Shown one piece after another: positions 17,408 to 27,809 of a DNA stretch of 64,000 nucleotides. Made by a program: the position numbers and the translations under genes. The DNA lies in assembly GCF_007859865.1 (NCBI RefSeq), contig NZ_SJPI01000004.1, positions 124,001 to 188,000 of the forward strand, in the 5' to 3' direction. The stretch comes from Rubripirellula amarantea. Its GTDB lineage: Bacteria; Planctomycetota; Planctomycetia; Pirellulales; Pirellulaceae. The notes under the pieces are model-generated. The model did no database searches, had not been told where the DNA came from, and saw only the letters and a program-made list of their open reading frames with translations. Numbering within the stretch: the first letter of the stretch is position 1; each line of letters opens with the position of its first letter.

Positions 17408-19363
17408 TCAAGGTTTTGCAGCACTTTGCAGTTCCTGGAGCCGCTCTTTGGCTTCCTGTACTGCCGGGCTTGCCCATTCTTGCTGGCCGAAGGTCACAAT
17501 CACTCCGTTTAGCTTTCGCACAATGGTTTCGCGGTCCGCTTGGTTTGCCCACTGGTCCATGTCTCGAATCAGCTCCGCTGCCCGATCGTCTACCTTTGAA
17601 ACCGGGGTTTGGTTTGCCAAGTGCGCTTGCTGGTGACGAGCGAGTTCGACTAACTCGAGTAGTTCCGAGTCCACCTCATCCTTATCAGAATCGAAAACGT
17701 TTAACCACGCGGCCAACTTCTTTGCCGACTCCGCTGGCTCAGTTTGTCGGTCTTCCAGCGCCAGCAGAAAGCTCTCTTCCGCCGGATCCATCGGAGTGAG
17801 CCCCAACTTCGATTTAGCACGCAAGCGTTTGAGCGTTGCCAAGACACGACTTTCCATCCATCGTTCTTGAACGTCATCGAATCGTGAGTCACCTGGAAAC
17901 CGGCGCATGAATGTTTGAGCGAGACTTGCGTCGAAGTCATTGTTAAGTTGTTCGTAAACCTGATCGGCCGAAGGGGGCATTGAGGCGACGTAGAACAGGT
18001 AACCGCCACCAATCAAAACAGACGCCATCGCAATCATCGTCAACACACCCACGATGTGTGAAGGGCGATGGCTAGTGTGCTCGCGAAAAAAGCCGGTGTC
18101 GGTGGCATCGTCGGATACTGTCTCGAAATGAGTGTTCGACCGGGAAGCATTGCCGTACGCGGCATCTTCAATTCCAGAAATAGAATCGCTGGTGTGATCG
18201 TCCGAAGTATTCCCCATCGCCGAAGCAACGGTCACGTCCTGGACGGCTTTTCGTGACGGGTTCGACCCTGAATCGCGGTTGGCGATACCCGAAACGAGCC
18301 CAGTATCGTCTGCATGTCCTGATGACCGACGACCACGCGATACGACTGTCTTTGCTTTTGCGACGGTCTTTCCCGATGGCGAAACGCTTGGTTGGCTGAT
18401 CGCAGTGGAGTCACTGTTGCCAAAACCACCGCTACCCGACTCGCTGGTGTCACGTTCATGCAAATCTTGGGGAACTGATGAAATATTAGTCGTCCCATTC
18501 GCCGTCTCGGGGCCGTCATCAACCAAAGTTTGCTCACGCATCAATCCGGCACGCATCGACTTCAAACGATTCATGACAACCAACGCCGATGGTGGGCGAT
18601 CCGAAGGAACTTTTTCCAACAACTGATCCACAAGCTCGACAAGTGACTCGGGCATGTCGGTTTCTAGCATGTCGAGCGGGATAGGTCGTTCGTTCAGTAA
18701 CTTCTGGACGACTTGGTTCGCATTCTTTCCCTTGAACGGCGGACGTCCCGTCAACATCGAATACATGACGCTACCGAGCGCGTACAAATCAGTCCGCAAT
18801 GTGACCCCTTCGCCACGAGCCTGTTCAGGCGCCATGTAGTCAGGCGTTCCCAATACCGATCCCGGTGCTGTTTGGTCGGTCATGTCGCCGAACAAATTGG
18901 GAATCCCGAAGTCGACGAGCTTGACAGCCCCATCCGGAGTGACAAGCAAGTTCGCAGGCTTCAAATCGCGATGCGTTACACCGATGTCATGAGCATGTTT
19001 GAGCGCGGCGCAAATCTGGATCGCAATGTCGATCACCGAACGCCAGTCCAATTTTTTCTCTCGGCGGATTCGGGCCTGAAGAGTTTCGCCGGAAATTAGT
19101 TCCATCGAATAAAACAATTTCCCCGACTCTTCGCCCACACCGACGAGCCGGACGATTCCGGGGTGTCGCAGCATCCGAAGTGCGCGGACTTCCTTGTCAA
19201 ATCGTCTTCGGAACTTAGGTTCGTCCGCAACGTGCGAGGCGATCACTTTGACCGCCACCGTTTCGCCCGTTTTCATGTGCTTGGCAGCATAAACGTTCCC
19301 CATACCTCCTCTGCCAATCAATTCGCCGATGCGATAGGGGCCGAGAGTTTCAAAGGGTGCCAT
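17408..19363 (-). CDS. Membrane Ser/Thr protein kinase (PknB-like)
   Basis: About 651 residues from the ATG at 19363; the in-frame ATG at 19438 adds 25 residues unlike a kinase start. The kinase domain runs about 8-270 with the glycine loop GRGGMG (17-22), Lys39 in VAVKV, HRDLKPAN (131-138), DFG (151-153) and GTPDYMAPEQ. A Ser/Thr/Gly-rich linker (about 280-435) leads to one membrane helix (about 437-461) and a C-terminal extracytoplasmic helical region. This is the layout of planctomycete Hanks-type receptor kinases. The signal is unknown. It is divergent from lnt. Confidence 0.92.
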   Translation of the reverse strand: MAPFETLGPYRIGELIGRGGMGNVYAAKHMKTGETVAVKVIASHVADEPKFRRRFDKEVRALRMLRHPGIVRLVGVGEESGKLFYSMELISGETLQARIRREKKLDWRSVIDIAIQICAALKHAHDIGVTHRDLKPANLLVTPDGAVKLVDFGIPNLFGDMTDQTAPGSVLGTPDYMAPEQARGEGVTLRTDLYALGSVMYSMLTGRPPFKGKNANQVVQKLLNERPIPLDMLETDMPESLVELVDQLLEKVPSDRPPSALVVMNRLKSMRAGLMREQTLVDDGPETANGTTNISSVPQDLHERDTSESGSGGFGNSDSTAISQPSVSPSGKTVAKAKTVVSRGRRSSGHADDTGLVSGIANRDSGSNPSRKAVQDVTVASAMGNTSDDHTSDSISGIEDAAYGNASRSNTHFETVSDDATDTGFFREHTSHRPSHIVGVLTMIAMASVLIGGGYLFYVASMPPSADQVYEQLNNDFDASLAQTFMRRFPGDSRFDDVQERWMESRVLATLKRLRAKSKLGLTPMDPAEESFLLALEDRQTEPAESAKKLAAWLNVFDSDKDEVDSELLELVELARHQQAHLANQTPVSKVDDRAAELIRDMDQWANQADRETIVRKLNGVIVTFGQQEWASPAVQEAKERLQELQSAAKP

Positions 19364-19536
19364 GGACGATCCGACGAAGAAAGACAAGGTTGGCTCGAAG
19401 AGAAATTGAGAAGGTCCTCTATTGTAGACCAACGGCACGTTGGTAGCACGTCAAGTCTTGCCGCAGCACGATCGGGGGAATCATGGCTCGATAGCGATCC
19501 GCCTTCCGTGATGAGTGCCAACACCGCTACGATCTG

Positions 19537-21327
19537 TTGAATCAACGGGCTGCCAAATCAGCAAGCCACCGAACCGACGTGCCATCCTTGACCTGCCATC
19601 TTATGATCTCCCTTTCCTCGCGAAGCGTTCTTTTCAGCGCGGCCAGCTCGATGATCTTGCTGTGGTTGTGCCATCCACCCCTGGCGATTTGGCCGCTAGC
19701 GATGGTCGCTCTCGTTCCTTTGATTTGGATCGTGTCCGTTCGACAACCGCTCGGTCGCCGAAACTGGTGGATTGTCGCTGCCGTGTCAACGCTCTATTAC
19801 CTGTTATCTTTGCAGGGACTCCGGCATGCTCACCCCGCCATGTACGCTTGCTGGTTCGCATTGTCAGCCTATCTGGCTGCCTACCACGTAGGATTCCTCG
19901 CGATGGCTCGCCGGCTAACGCACCGCGGTATAGCGATCTGGATTGCAACTCCTTTGGCGTGGATGACGATGGAGCTGTTGCGAAACTATCTTTTGACCGG
20001 AATCTCGGTCCTGATGCTTGGCCACTCGCTGGCGAATGTGCCAGCGATGATTCAGATTGCAAATCTGTTGGGGTCTTATGGCGTCGGCTTAGTGATTGTA
20101 TCGATTAACGCCGCAGTTTTCGCCGCGTTGAACTCATCGCTTTTATCCGTGGCTGCTAAATCGTCGGAAGTCCAATCAACTCACGTCGAGTCACCTCGCA
20201 TTCCGATTGCGGTCGCAATCGTTTTGGTAGTGGCGACACTGGTTTACAGCAGGTCAACGTTGACAGCGGTCGACGACTTGGCGACTTCCCAAGAATTAGC
20301 GACATTCGCGCTACTGCAGCGCAACGAACATGTTGAATATGGAATGTCGATCGACCGAGAGGTTGAGATGTTTCAAAACTACGCAAGTGAAGCCGTTCGA
20401 TCAGTCGCCAGTGGTAATATCTATCCGGATGCCATCGTGTGGCCTGAGTCAATGTTTACCGGCACGGTACCTTGGATGATCGCCGATCAGGATCTTGTAG
20501 TTCCGAGCTTCGATGACGGCAGTGGAACAGTAACCCCAATCATGGGCGCAGCCGAGTTCCGGGCTAACATTGCCGAACGTCAACGCTACGTGAGTGACCG
20601 TGCCGGTTACATCGGACGCATGATCGCCGACGAGGCAGGGCAGACGGAGGCACCTCAGTTCATAGCTGGAAGCGGAGTTGTTGTTTATGCCGATCAACCC
20701 GAGGCCTACAGCGGAGTTCTGCATTTTGATTCGCGGGGCAAGATGCAAGATTGGTACGGCAAGACTCACTTGGTGATGTTCGGCGAATACATCCCGGTGT
20801 TGCCCTGGATTCCAGTCCTCAAGAACCTTGTTCCGCCTGAACTTGGTTTGAAGAACGGTAAGTCATCCAAACGAATGCTCGTGGGCGACACGGTTGTATC
20901 ACCAAATATCTGCATAGAAACAGCGGTTGAACGAGTCGTCATCTCGCAGTGCAAATCGAGCGAAAGCGGAGAGCAGGATGTGGACGTGATCGTCACGGTC
21001 ACTAACGATGGATGGTTTGATGAATCCAGCGTTATCGAACATCATTTGAGATGCGCCCAGTTGGTCGCAGCGGGTTGTCGACGCCCTATTTTATCGTCGG
21101 CAAACAACGGTCCGACCGCGTGGATTGACCACCGCGGTCAAATCGTCAAACGCTTACCCACGGGCGTCAACGGTTCGCTTTATGCCAAGCCACAGCACTG
21201 CGACGCGAAAAGCCTATACGTGATGTGGGGCGATTGGCCCGTGATTGCCATTGGCTTGATAGCGATCGCGCTGGGTTTCAAACGCACGAATGCAACCGCC
21301 GATTCACGAACGGACGAGACGACTTAG
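19537..21327 (+). CDS. lnt: Apolipoprotein N-acyltransferase
   Basis: A 596-residue inner-membrane enzyme that adds the third acyl chain to lipoproteins. About six N-terminal helices (residues 30-245) precede a nitrilase-fold domain with the Glu-Lys-Cys triad: Glu304 in WPESMF, Lys409 in YGKTHLVMFGEYIP and Cys459 in NICIET. A C-terminal helix (about 575-590) closes the protein. An alternative start is Met23 at 19603. The periplasmic domain has an extra loop (about 310-375) relative to the E. coli protein. It is divergent from the kinase gene and ends 12 bases from a convergent gene. Confidence 0.9.
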   Translation: MNQRAAKSASHRTDVPSLTCHLMISLSSRSVLFSAASSMILLWLCHPPLAIWPLAMVALVPLIWIVSVRQPLGRRNWWIVAAVSTLYYLLSLQGLRHAHPAMYACWFALSAYLAAYHVGFLAMARRLTHRGIAIWIATPLAWMTMELLRNYLLTGISVLMLGHSLANVPAMIQIANLLGSYGVGLVIVSINAAVFAALNSSLLSVAAKSSEVQSTHVESPRIPIAVAIVLVVATLVYSRSTLTAVDDLATSQELATFALLQRNEHVEYGMSIDREVEMFQNYASEAVRSVASGNIYPDAIVWPESMFTGTVPWMIADQDLVVPSFDDGSGTVTPIMGAAEFRANIAERQRYVSDRAGYIGRMIADEAGQTEAPQFIAGSGVVVYADQPEAYSGVLHFDSRGKMQDWYGKTHLVMFGEYIPVLPWIPVLKNLVPPELGLKNGKSSKRMLVGDTVVSPNICIETAVERVVISQCKSSESGEQDVDVIVTVTNDGWFDESSVIEHHLRCAQLVAAGCRRPILSSANNGPTAWIDHRGQIVKRLPTGVNGSLYAKPQHCDAKSLYVMWGDWPVIAIGLIAIALGFKRTNATADSRTDETT

Positions 21328-21339
21328 CTTCGCCGTGTC

Positions 21340-23271
21340 CTAAGGTTGGCCGCTATGCATCTGGCTTGCCTCGTTCTTATAAAGCGGCAAGTGGCGATAG
21401 TAGACTTCCAGACAGTAGATCGACAGGCAAGTCGTATACAAGCGACCGAAGGAACCATACTGATCTGCCTGAGGAGCCCAACTACCGATTTCGTTTCCGC
21501 GGCGGATTTGCGCTTCGGGCAATTCAACTCGCATCGAGCGATTCCACTCTTCCCACTTCACACCACCGAAATGGTGCAAGGCCTGAGTTGCGTAATACCA
21601 GTAATAGACATCGGCATCGTTGATGTCGAATGGCGACTGATCAAGTAATGCGTCGAGTCCTTCGACGAGTGGTGGGTGACTTCGCTGCCATCCCAAGTAC
21701 TCACGACAGAGCAGACCTTCCGCAGTCATCGATGACGTCGCCTTGCTGCGCGGCTGATACGCATACGCCGCACCATCATAGAGTTGTGCGGAATCCAGAT
21801 AATCGTTGACCCGCAACATCTTTGACAAGTCAACTTCCAATCCCGCACTACGACCGCTCTTGAGCGCCATCAGGAACCATCCAGTCACCGATGTATCCGA
21901 ATCAATGCCGGGTGTGTATCGCCAGCCGCCCTCGGGCGATTGCGCCCTCATCGCAAAGTCGAGTGCGGCCTGAGCGTGAGGACGCAGCCAGGAATCTTTC
22001 GTCATTCCGTACAGCTCGCAGATTGCAATCGTGGCTTGCGCCTGAGCGTACATTTGTTGGTGAGTTTGACGGACTTTCGAAGCGAAGTACCCGCCACGAT
22101 CCTGCATTTTCACGAGTGCTTTCATGCCTCGTTCGACAACCACGTGGTATTCGCCATCGCGATGTGTATGGCCATCGCCAAGAAACGCTAACATCGCCAT
22201 CGCGGTAGCCGCGGTTTCATTTTCCTGATAGGCGCCGTCGTCGTAAGGCCCAACCAAACTCCAAGTGCCATCGCGGCGCTGTTGCTTCTTCAGCCACGCC
22301 AACCCCAGCGCGACGGCTTCCTGCGTTTCCGGAGTACCACCGTAAATCTTCAACAAAGCGTCTTTCATCGCACCCGTTCGGCCTCCGAACATCGGCTCTG
22401 AAAACTGAACCTGTTCACCGCCAATGGTTCCTATTTCCGTCGGCTCGATGGTGCTGATTTCCATTGGCTCAAGCACATCAAACACGGAGGGAAGATCCAC
22501 TTGCGAAATCGTGTCGGTGTCGGAATCCGTGTCGATTTGCGAGTCGACCGCGTCGATGGAAAACTCGGCCAACTCCGGTGCGGTCTCGCGTTCAGACTGA
22601 CCAATGTTCAACACGATCCTGCCGATTTGATCACCTACCGGTGTCGTTACCAGTGCCAAGATCAACAGCAAGGCAAGGTGAATAACCATGCTAACGAGCC
22701 AAGGCGGAGCGGAACGCACGACTCGCCCCGTTGGCGATTCCAGCGGGCCCTCGTCGTCTTCGGGAAGCGATTCCGCTTCACTAGCCACACTCGCTGTTGG
22801 TGTCGATCCGATTCGATCCAATTCGCCTCGCCATCGGATGCTCTTGGCGGAACCGATCCCATTGGCCGGTGCCGGAGTCGCTCTCTGACTAGCGACCTCC
22901 AGCGGACGCACGGGCGGCAGGGTAGAGCGGGGCGGTGGTGGAGGTGGAACAACCGTGCCTGAGGTTACCGAACGAGATTGCGCGGGTGCCTGAGATTGCG
23001 CGGGTGGCTGAGGCTGGACTGGTGCTTGACGCTGAACTGGCGTCGGAGGCGGTACTGGCGGCGGAGGAGGAGGAGGAACCTGAGCCGAACCGTTCTGAGG
23101 CGGCAAATTCTGAGCACCAGCGTTCGATGCTGCATTGTTGGCTAACACTGCGGCGTCGTTCGGCGCAGCAGCTTTGGGAGGGGCAACCGCTGGCGGTGCG
23201 ACGTTACTAGGCGGCGCACCGGTGACCGCATCACTCGAAGATGAATCGGTTGTTGAACGCGCTTGAGACAT
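21340..23271 (-). CDS. Membrane-anchored squalene-cyclase-like repeat protein (Pro-rich)
   Basis: About 643 residues from the ATG at 23271; the earlier in-frame start (23403) adds an unlikely 44 residues. A long Pro/Ala/Gln-rich region (about 16-136, with runs of 6-7 prolines) is followed by one membrane helix (192-212, beginning WLVSMVIH), a Glu/Ile-rich linker and an alpha/alpha-barrel domain of the prenyltransferase/squalene oxidase repeat type, with QSPEGGWRY and a DSDTS motif. No catalytic DxDD is present, so this is probably a binding or structural protein rather than a cyclase. It is a paralogue of the protein at 60325-61881. Confidence 0.85.
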   Translation of the reverse strand: MSQARSTTDSSSSDAVTGAPPSNVAPPAVAPPKAAAPNDAAVLANNAASNAGAQNLPPQNGSAQVPPPPPPPVPPPTPVQRQAPVQPQPPAQSQAPAQSRSVTSGTVVPPPPPPRSTLPPVRPLEVASQRATPAPANGIGSAKSIRWRGELDRIGSTPTASVASEAESLPEDDEGPLESPTGRVVRSAPPWLVSMVIHLALLLILALVTTPVGDQIGRIVLNIGQSERETAPELAEFSIDAVDSQIDTDSDTDTISQVDLPSVFDVLEPMEISTIEPTEIGTIGGEQVQFSEPMFGGRTGAMKDALLKIYGGTPETQEAVALGLAWLKKQQRRDGTWSLVGPYDDGAYQENETAATAMAMLAFLGDGHTHRDGEYHVVVERGMKALVKMQDRGGYFASKVRQTHQQMYAQAQATIAICELYGMTKDSWLRPHAQAALDFAMRAQSPEGGWRYTPGIDSDTSVTGWFLMALKSGRSAGLEVDLSKMLRVNDYLDSAQLYDGAAYAYQPRSKATSSMTAEGLLCREYLGWQRSHPPLVEGLDALLDQSPFDINDADVYYWYYATQALHHFGGVKWEEWNRSMRVELPEAQIRRGNEIGSWAPQADQYGSFGRLYTTCLSIYCLEVYYRHLPLYKNEASQMHSGQP

Positions 23272-23483
23272 CACATGGGTCGCAGAAGAGACTTGCCGAA
23301 CGACATGTAGCCAAGCAAGCGGATTAGAGAACGAGATGATCGACGTCCTGATCGAACCAACCTCTACCCTCCCAGGATATGAGAACCGCCCAAAGTTTGC
23401 CAATCATAAACGATTCAAACGTTCGCCATCAAAACCTACACACGAATGTATCGGCTTTGCGGACTGTGATTCCTTACCGTCAG

Positions 23484-26252
23484 CTAGTGTGACGAGTCAG
23501 AACTAGCGATTTTGCGGCGATTCACCAATGATTGATCAGATGAGCTTACCTGCCCCACCTCTGCGCGTCGGGACCGTTGTTTACTCGGTCCCGCTTCCTT
23601 CAGTGCAGCTAAAACGGTGCTCTGAGATACTAGGTCTCGCAAAATAATGGGCTCGTTGGGACGATCGGCTGGATAAATAGCTAGGACGGGAATCGAGTTA
23701 CTTTGCAACTCTTCCAGTTTAGCGGTGATTTCCGGATCGTAGTTCGTCCAATCCGCGTACATGGGCACAATGCCCAGCTCGTCGATCACAGCACGAACGG
23801 GCTTGGTATCAATCGCGACTTCCAAGTTCACCAAGCAATTGGGGCACCATTTCGCCGAAAAGTCGACCAAAACCGTCTTTCCGTCCGCTTGGTACTCCAC
23901 AAAGCTCTGTTCGTCGTAATCCACCCAAGGCAATTCAGGTGTAGCTTTGAGCGACGTGAATGCGAAGATCCCGATCGCCGTCGCGATCGAAATGCCGCTT
24001 CCCCAAGCCAACAGCCGCTTTTGAATCGCAGCCCAGTTGGGCACCAATCCAATGATCCAGCAACCGAACCAGACGCCCATCAGCGTGACGAAAACCGACA
24101 ATTTGTTGTCGTCGGAAAACTGGTAGAAGAAATAACAAACGGCGGCCAAGAACAGAAACGCCATCAACTGCTTGAACGTTTCCATCCAATCGCCTGGCTT
24201 GGGCAAGAATCGAGCAAGCTCGGGCTTGAAGCCAAGCAGCAAATACGGTGATGACATCCCCAATGCCAACATGCCAAACACCAGCAAGATCTGGACGGGC
24301 GGCATTCCAAGCGTTGCACCAAACACGCCTCCCAATAACGGACCGCTGCAGGGTGTAGCCAGCAACGTTGTAAAGATGCCTTTGCTAAAGGCCCCGGTGT
24401 GGCCTTCTTGGCTTTGCAGTTCTTGTGATCGCTTGCCCGAAGCTAAACCGGGGACCGGAATCTCCCAAACATTGAAGTAGCTTAGGGCAAAAGCAAACAA
24501 AGCAACCGTCACACCTAATCGAATCGGGAAGTATTGAAACTGTTGTCCCCATTTGAACTGAAAAACGATGGCCAATACGGCCAGCAACGCAAACACACTG
24601 AAGATGCCAGCCGCGTAGGCCAAGTTCAGCGTCAAGACTCGCTTGCGATTCTCGCCCGCCTGGCTCACGAAGCTCATCACTTTCAAGCCAATCACTGGCA
24701 ACACGCATGGCATGAAGTTCAGCACAATGCCACCGAGGAAAGCCGAGGCAAGAACGAACAACAAACCGCTCTGGCCTTCCGAAGCAACCAAGGGCGTGAC
24801 CGAAGTGCTCTTTGGCTCACCAGCATCACCACTGCCCGAGCTTGAAATGGTTCCTGAACCACCTACTGATGCAATATCGTCTTGATCAACCGCTCGTTCA
24901 GTCGACGACTGAACGTCGACATCGACATCGGTATCCACCCATTTGCTTTCGGCTGCTGCGTCCATGACTTTGGCGTACTTCGCAGGTGCCATGGTCACCT
25001 CGCCCGTAGCATCGTTTCCGGTGCCCACGTTAATGGCCGTTGTAAACGAAAGGGCCATGGGACGGTGGCAACTCGAATCGGTACATGCTTGATACGCGAT
25101 CAAACCAGCAATCGTCTTGGGACCTGCGGCGGCATCGGCAGGCACTTGAATTGGCAGCGACCATGTCACCTTGCCTTCGTGGTACTCGATGGCGGGCAGC
25201 GACTTAATCAAAACCTTCGAGATGACCGGCTGGCTTGCCTGAGGCGCGCCAACCTTCAATGCAGATTTTTCAGTGACAACGAAGTTGGTGGACGATTCAG
25301 CATCGTCAGTGACCGCCTTATAAACGTGAAACGATTGATCCGGTGTGGCGGTAAACTTTAACACCGCTGCCCCACCAGGTTTCACTTGAGCCGGTTCAAC
25401 ACTGGCGGTCCAAGAAACAACATAGTCACCATCACGGAAGGGAGTCGGCCCATCCGCCTCGTCGTTGGCCAGCGACATGAAATCGCTCGACATACTTGGC
25501 TGCAACCCGAAAGGCGAACCAAACTTGCTGCCCATCGGAAGCCCGAATGACCGCTCGATCTCGGGCTCGCTGGCGTCAACATCCGTGTCACTTTCCATCG
25601 CAGTCGCGTTGAAAACGCCTTCAGACGCAGCGGATTGAAGTGCCGCGACTTGAGCAGAGGCAGCTTTCGATTCTTGGGCATTTCTTGCGGTCGCCACGAC
25701 CGTTTCATCGACGGGCAAGCAGCGTCCATCGTCCGACTTGCACACCAGCGCCGCAACCGTGACCTCAATTGGTCCTTCGTATCCCAGCGGTGCCGTGATC
25801 GGAGCCGTCCACGTGACGCTCTCTTCGTGCTCTTCGATCGTCAGCCCCTTGTAGACCGACGAAACGCTTTGCTTGGGTTCCTGGTCGGGCTCGAAATCGC
25901 CCGTTAGCTTGACCGTGTCTGGACTGGCGATCGAAAGCACGGTCGTACGAGGTCCGCCGGGAGCCTGCGTTGTCGAGTAGACGTGCCACTTATCCGCCAA
26001 CTCGGTCGCAACTTCAATCTGACCTTTCCCGGTTTGGGGATCGATTTGGTAGACCGCTGTCCATTGAGAAGGTTCGGAGTTCGACGGTGCCCCGGAGTTG
26101 GCGAACGTGACTTGCGGGAAGACGTCGGTTACATCGCCATCCTGAGCCGCTAGCGGACCGCCGAACGATGCCGTTAGCACCACGAGCAGGCCCATCAATA
26201 CGTTGGCCGACCACGATGCCAGAACATGCTTGACGGGAGGATGAATCATCAT
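23484..26252 (-). CDS. DsbD-type thiol:disulfide interchange protein with two N-terminal domains
   Basis: About 922 residues from the double ATG at 26252/26249, which exposes a signal peptide (to about residue 36); the upstream start at 26390 hides it. Two DsbD-alpha-like domains are present, each with a Cys pair: Cys171/Cys178 and Cys390/Cys395 (ACTDSSCHRP). A membrane domain of about eight helices (497-765) carries the two transport cysteines in FMPCV (516) and ATPCSG (635). A C-terminal thioredoxin domain has CPNC (803-806). It would pass electrons from cytoplasmic thioredoxin to periplasmic thiols. The doubled alpha domain is unusual. It is monocistronic between two gaps. Confidence 0.9.
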   Translation of the reverse strand: MMIHPPVKHVLASWSANVLMGLLVVLTASFGGPLAAQDGDVTDVFPQVTFANSGAPSNSEPSQWTAVYQIDPQTGKGQIEVATELADKWHVYSTTQAPGGPRTTVLSIASPDTVKLTGDFEPDQEPKQSVSSVYKGLTIEEHEESVTWTAPITAPLGYEGPIEVTVAALVCKSDDGRCLPVDETVVATARNAQESKAASAQVAALQSAASEGVFNATAMESDTDVDASEPEIERSFGLPMGSKFGSPFGLQPSMSSDFMSLANDEADGPTPFRDGDYVVSWTASVEPAQVKPGGAAVLKFTATPDQSFHVYKAVTDDAESSTNFVVTEKSALKVGAPQASQPVISKVLIKSLPAIEYHEGKVTWSLPIQVPADAAAGPKTIAGLIAYQACTDSSCHRPMALSFTTAINVGTGNDATGEVTMAPAKYAKVMDAAAESKWVDTDVDVDVQSSTERAVDQDDIASVGGSGTISSSGSGDAGEPKSTSVTPLVASEGQSGLLFVLASAFLGGIVLNFMPCVLPVIGLKVMSFVSQAGENRKRVLTLNLAYAAGIFSVFALLAVLAIVFQFKWGQQFQYFPIRLGVTVALFAFALSYFNVWEIPVPGLASGKRSQELQSQEGHTGAFSKGIFTTLLATPCSGPLLGGVFGATLGMPPVQILLVFGMLALGMSSPYLLLGFKPELARFLPKPGDWMETFKQLMAFLFLAAVCYFFYQFSDDNKLSVFVTLMGVWFGCWIIGLVPNWAAIQKRLLAWGSGISIATAIGIFAFTSLKATPELPWVDYDEQSFVEYQADGKTVLVDFSAKWCPNCLVNLEVAIDTKPVRAVIDELGIVPMYADWTNYDPEITAKLEELQSNSIPVLAIYPADRPNEPIILRDLVSQSTVLAALKEAGPSKQRSRRAEVGQVSSSDQSLVNRRKIASSDSSH

Positions 26253-26587
26253 TCGACTTGCGTTCAATTGAGAGCCTGTATGCGTAGGCAGGATGACCAA
26301 TGCGCGTGCGATGCACGCTTCGACGGGTACTCTTTTATCGTAAAAATAACCGGGTCTTCGGCATGTAAAGTTTACTTCTGTCGGCTTCACTGAGTCAATG
26401 TTTACCCATTCACCCCAGTTTCTGCCTCAGATACCCCAAACTTCGATGCTTCTGACTCGTGCAACCCGGCCTCTACTGGGCAGTGCCTTTAAGCTGAACC
26501 TCTAAGCTGAGCCTTCAAGCCACACCTTTGCGATCTGCCTTCACTGTGCGCTTACTCGACGCCTCAAAGGTGTCGCTATCCAGAACT

Positions 26588-27790
26588 TCAAGCGATTAAA
26601 TCAGCCGCTTGACGGGTTAAGCGGTGCATTCGAGAAGCCACGACCGCCAACCCACAGGGAAACCGTCGCTGCTCCTGGACCCAAACGACCCAGTTTTTGA
26701 GGCTAATCCACACCGCTACTTCCTGAAGTGTACGCGTCAGGTCGAGCCAATCGTTGCTCAATAGATGCCTATCGGTGGATAGCGATTGAGTTCGCCAATC
26801 CGCCGCGAGCGCTTCCCAAAGTTCGTCGGCTCGAGAACGAGTCTCGGTGAAACTGCCGACCCACCTCGCATAGTCAAGCCAAACACAATCAACTCGAACT
26901 GCGTCAAAGTCGATCAACCCACTCACTCGCGGCCCAAGAATCTTCGAACCTGAACTGCCATCCTCGGGAAGATCAGGTGAATCGCATGCATCGTCAAACA
27001 GCAAATGGTCACGATGAATGTCACGAACCACCCACTGCAAATTCATCGGCCTGTTCGACCAAGGCAAGAGTCGGCGGGACAAACGTTGCCGCTGGGCTTC
27101 CCAGTTTTCGCTTAACAGTGAAACCGCTGATAAGAAAACAGACGCAAACTCAGGTTGGTCGGAAAGGAAGCCTCGTTCCTCGTTGACGATGCAGTTGGTG
27201 GCATTGTGGACGTCAGCGTTGCAGTTAGCATTCGCGTTGGCGTTGGCGTTGGCGGCGTCGTTAACGCTGGCGCTGGCGTTGGCAAAGGATCCAGCGATCG
27301 AGTTCGCGTGCGATAACCGAGGAAGAAATCCTTTCGAATCGGCCAGAATCCGAACTCGTTCAATGATCCCCGGCGAGGGTTTCACAATTGTTTGCTGATC
27401 ACCAACCGCGGTGTGAAAACGAGCGATGGCGTGAACTCCTTGCATGATTGCCGAGACTTCTGCATCGGCTGCAAGCGGACTGCCATCCATCCACTGAGTC
27501 ACTTCGTAAACATGGCCACCTTCGACCACCAAAGCGTGAACGTTGGGAACCAGCAAACAACCTCGCTTGCGAGCCAACGACATTACTCGGTGGCACTGGC
27601 GAACTCGATCAATCGTGGCTGTTGAGGGAAGTCTTTTGACCGCCATTGAGGCATCGTCGTGAAAAACGACTTTGCTCACCACGCTTCCGCTCATCCCAGC
27701 GGGTACGGTTTCAACGCGAGCGATTTTGCCATCCCAACCCAGACGCTGAACAATTTCCGATGGCAAAGGCGCAGTCACAATTTCGCTCAC
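26588..27790 (-). CDS. APH-fold small-molecule kinase, third gene of the menaquinone operon
   Basis: A 400-residue protein of the aminoglycoside phosphotransferase/choline kinase fold. Lys52 (MAVKRLP) is the ATP lysine; the catalytic loop is DIHRDHLLFD with Asp261, and IDFDAV (Asp294, Asp296) binds metal. An Ala/Asn-rich insertion (169-200, with five Ala-Asn pairs in a row) coded by GCCAAC-type hexamers interrupts the lobe linker. Resistance is not implied; many members phosphorylate metabolites. It starts 19 bases after mqnE on the same strand, so it is very likely co-transcribed with menaquinone genes. Substrate unknown. Confidence 0.8.
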   Translation of the reverse strand: MSEIVTAPLPSEIVQRLGWDGKIARVETVPAGMSGSVVSKVVFHDDASMAVKRLPSTATIDRVRQCHRVMSLARKRGCLLVPNVHALVVEGGHVYEVTQWMDGSPLAADAEVSAIMQGVHAIARFHTAVGDQQTIVKPSPGIIERVRILADSKGFLPRLSHANSIAGSFANASASVNDAANANANANANCNADVHNATNCIVNEERGFLSDQPEFASVFLSAVSLLSENWEAQRQRLSRRLLPWSNRPMNLQWVVRDIHRDHLLFDDACDSPDLPEDGSSGSKILGPRVSGLIDFDAVRVDCVWLDYARWVGSFTETRSRADELWEALAADWRTQSLSTDRHLLSNDWLDLTRTLQEVAVWISLKNWVVWVQEQRRFPCGLAVVASRMHRLTRQAADLIA

Positions 27791-27809
27791 TACCGACCAA
27801 TACGTTGAG

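Noticed and set aside
26588-27790. Aminoglycoside resistance gene
   Set aside because: The fold is APH-like, but operon context with mqnE and the diverged catalytic loop argue for a metabolic kinase; resistance cannot be claimed.
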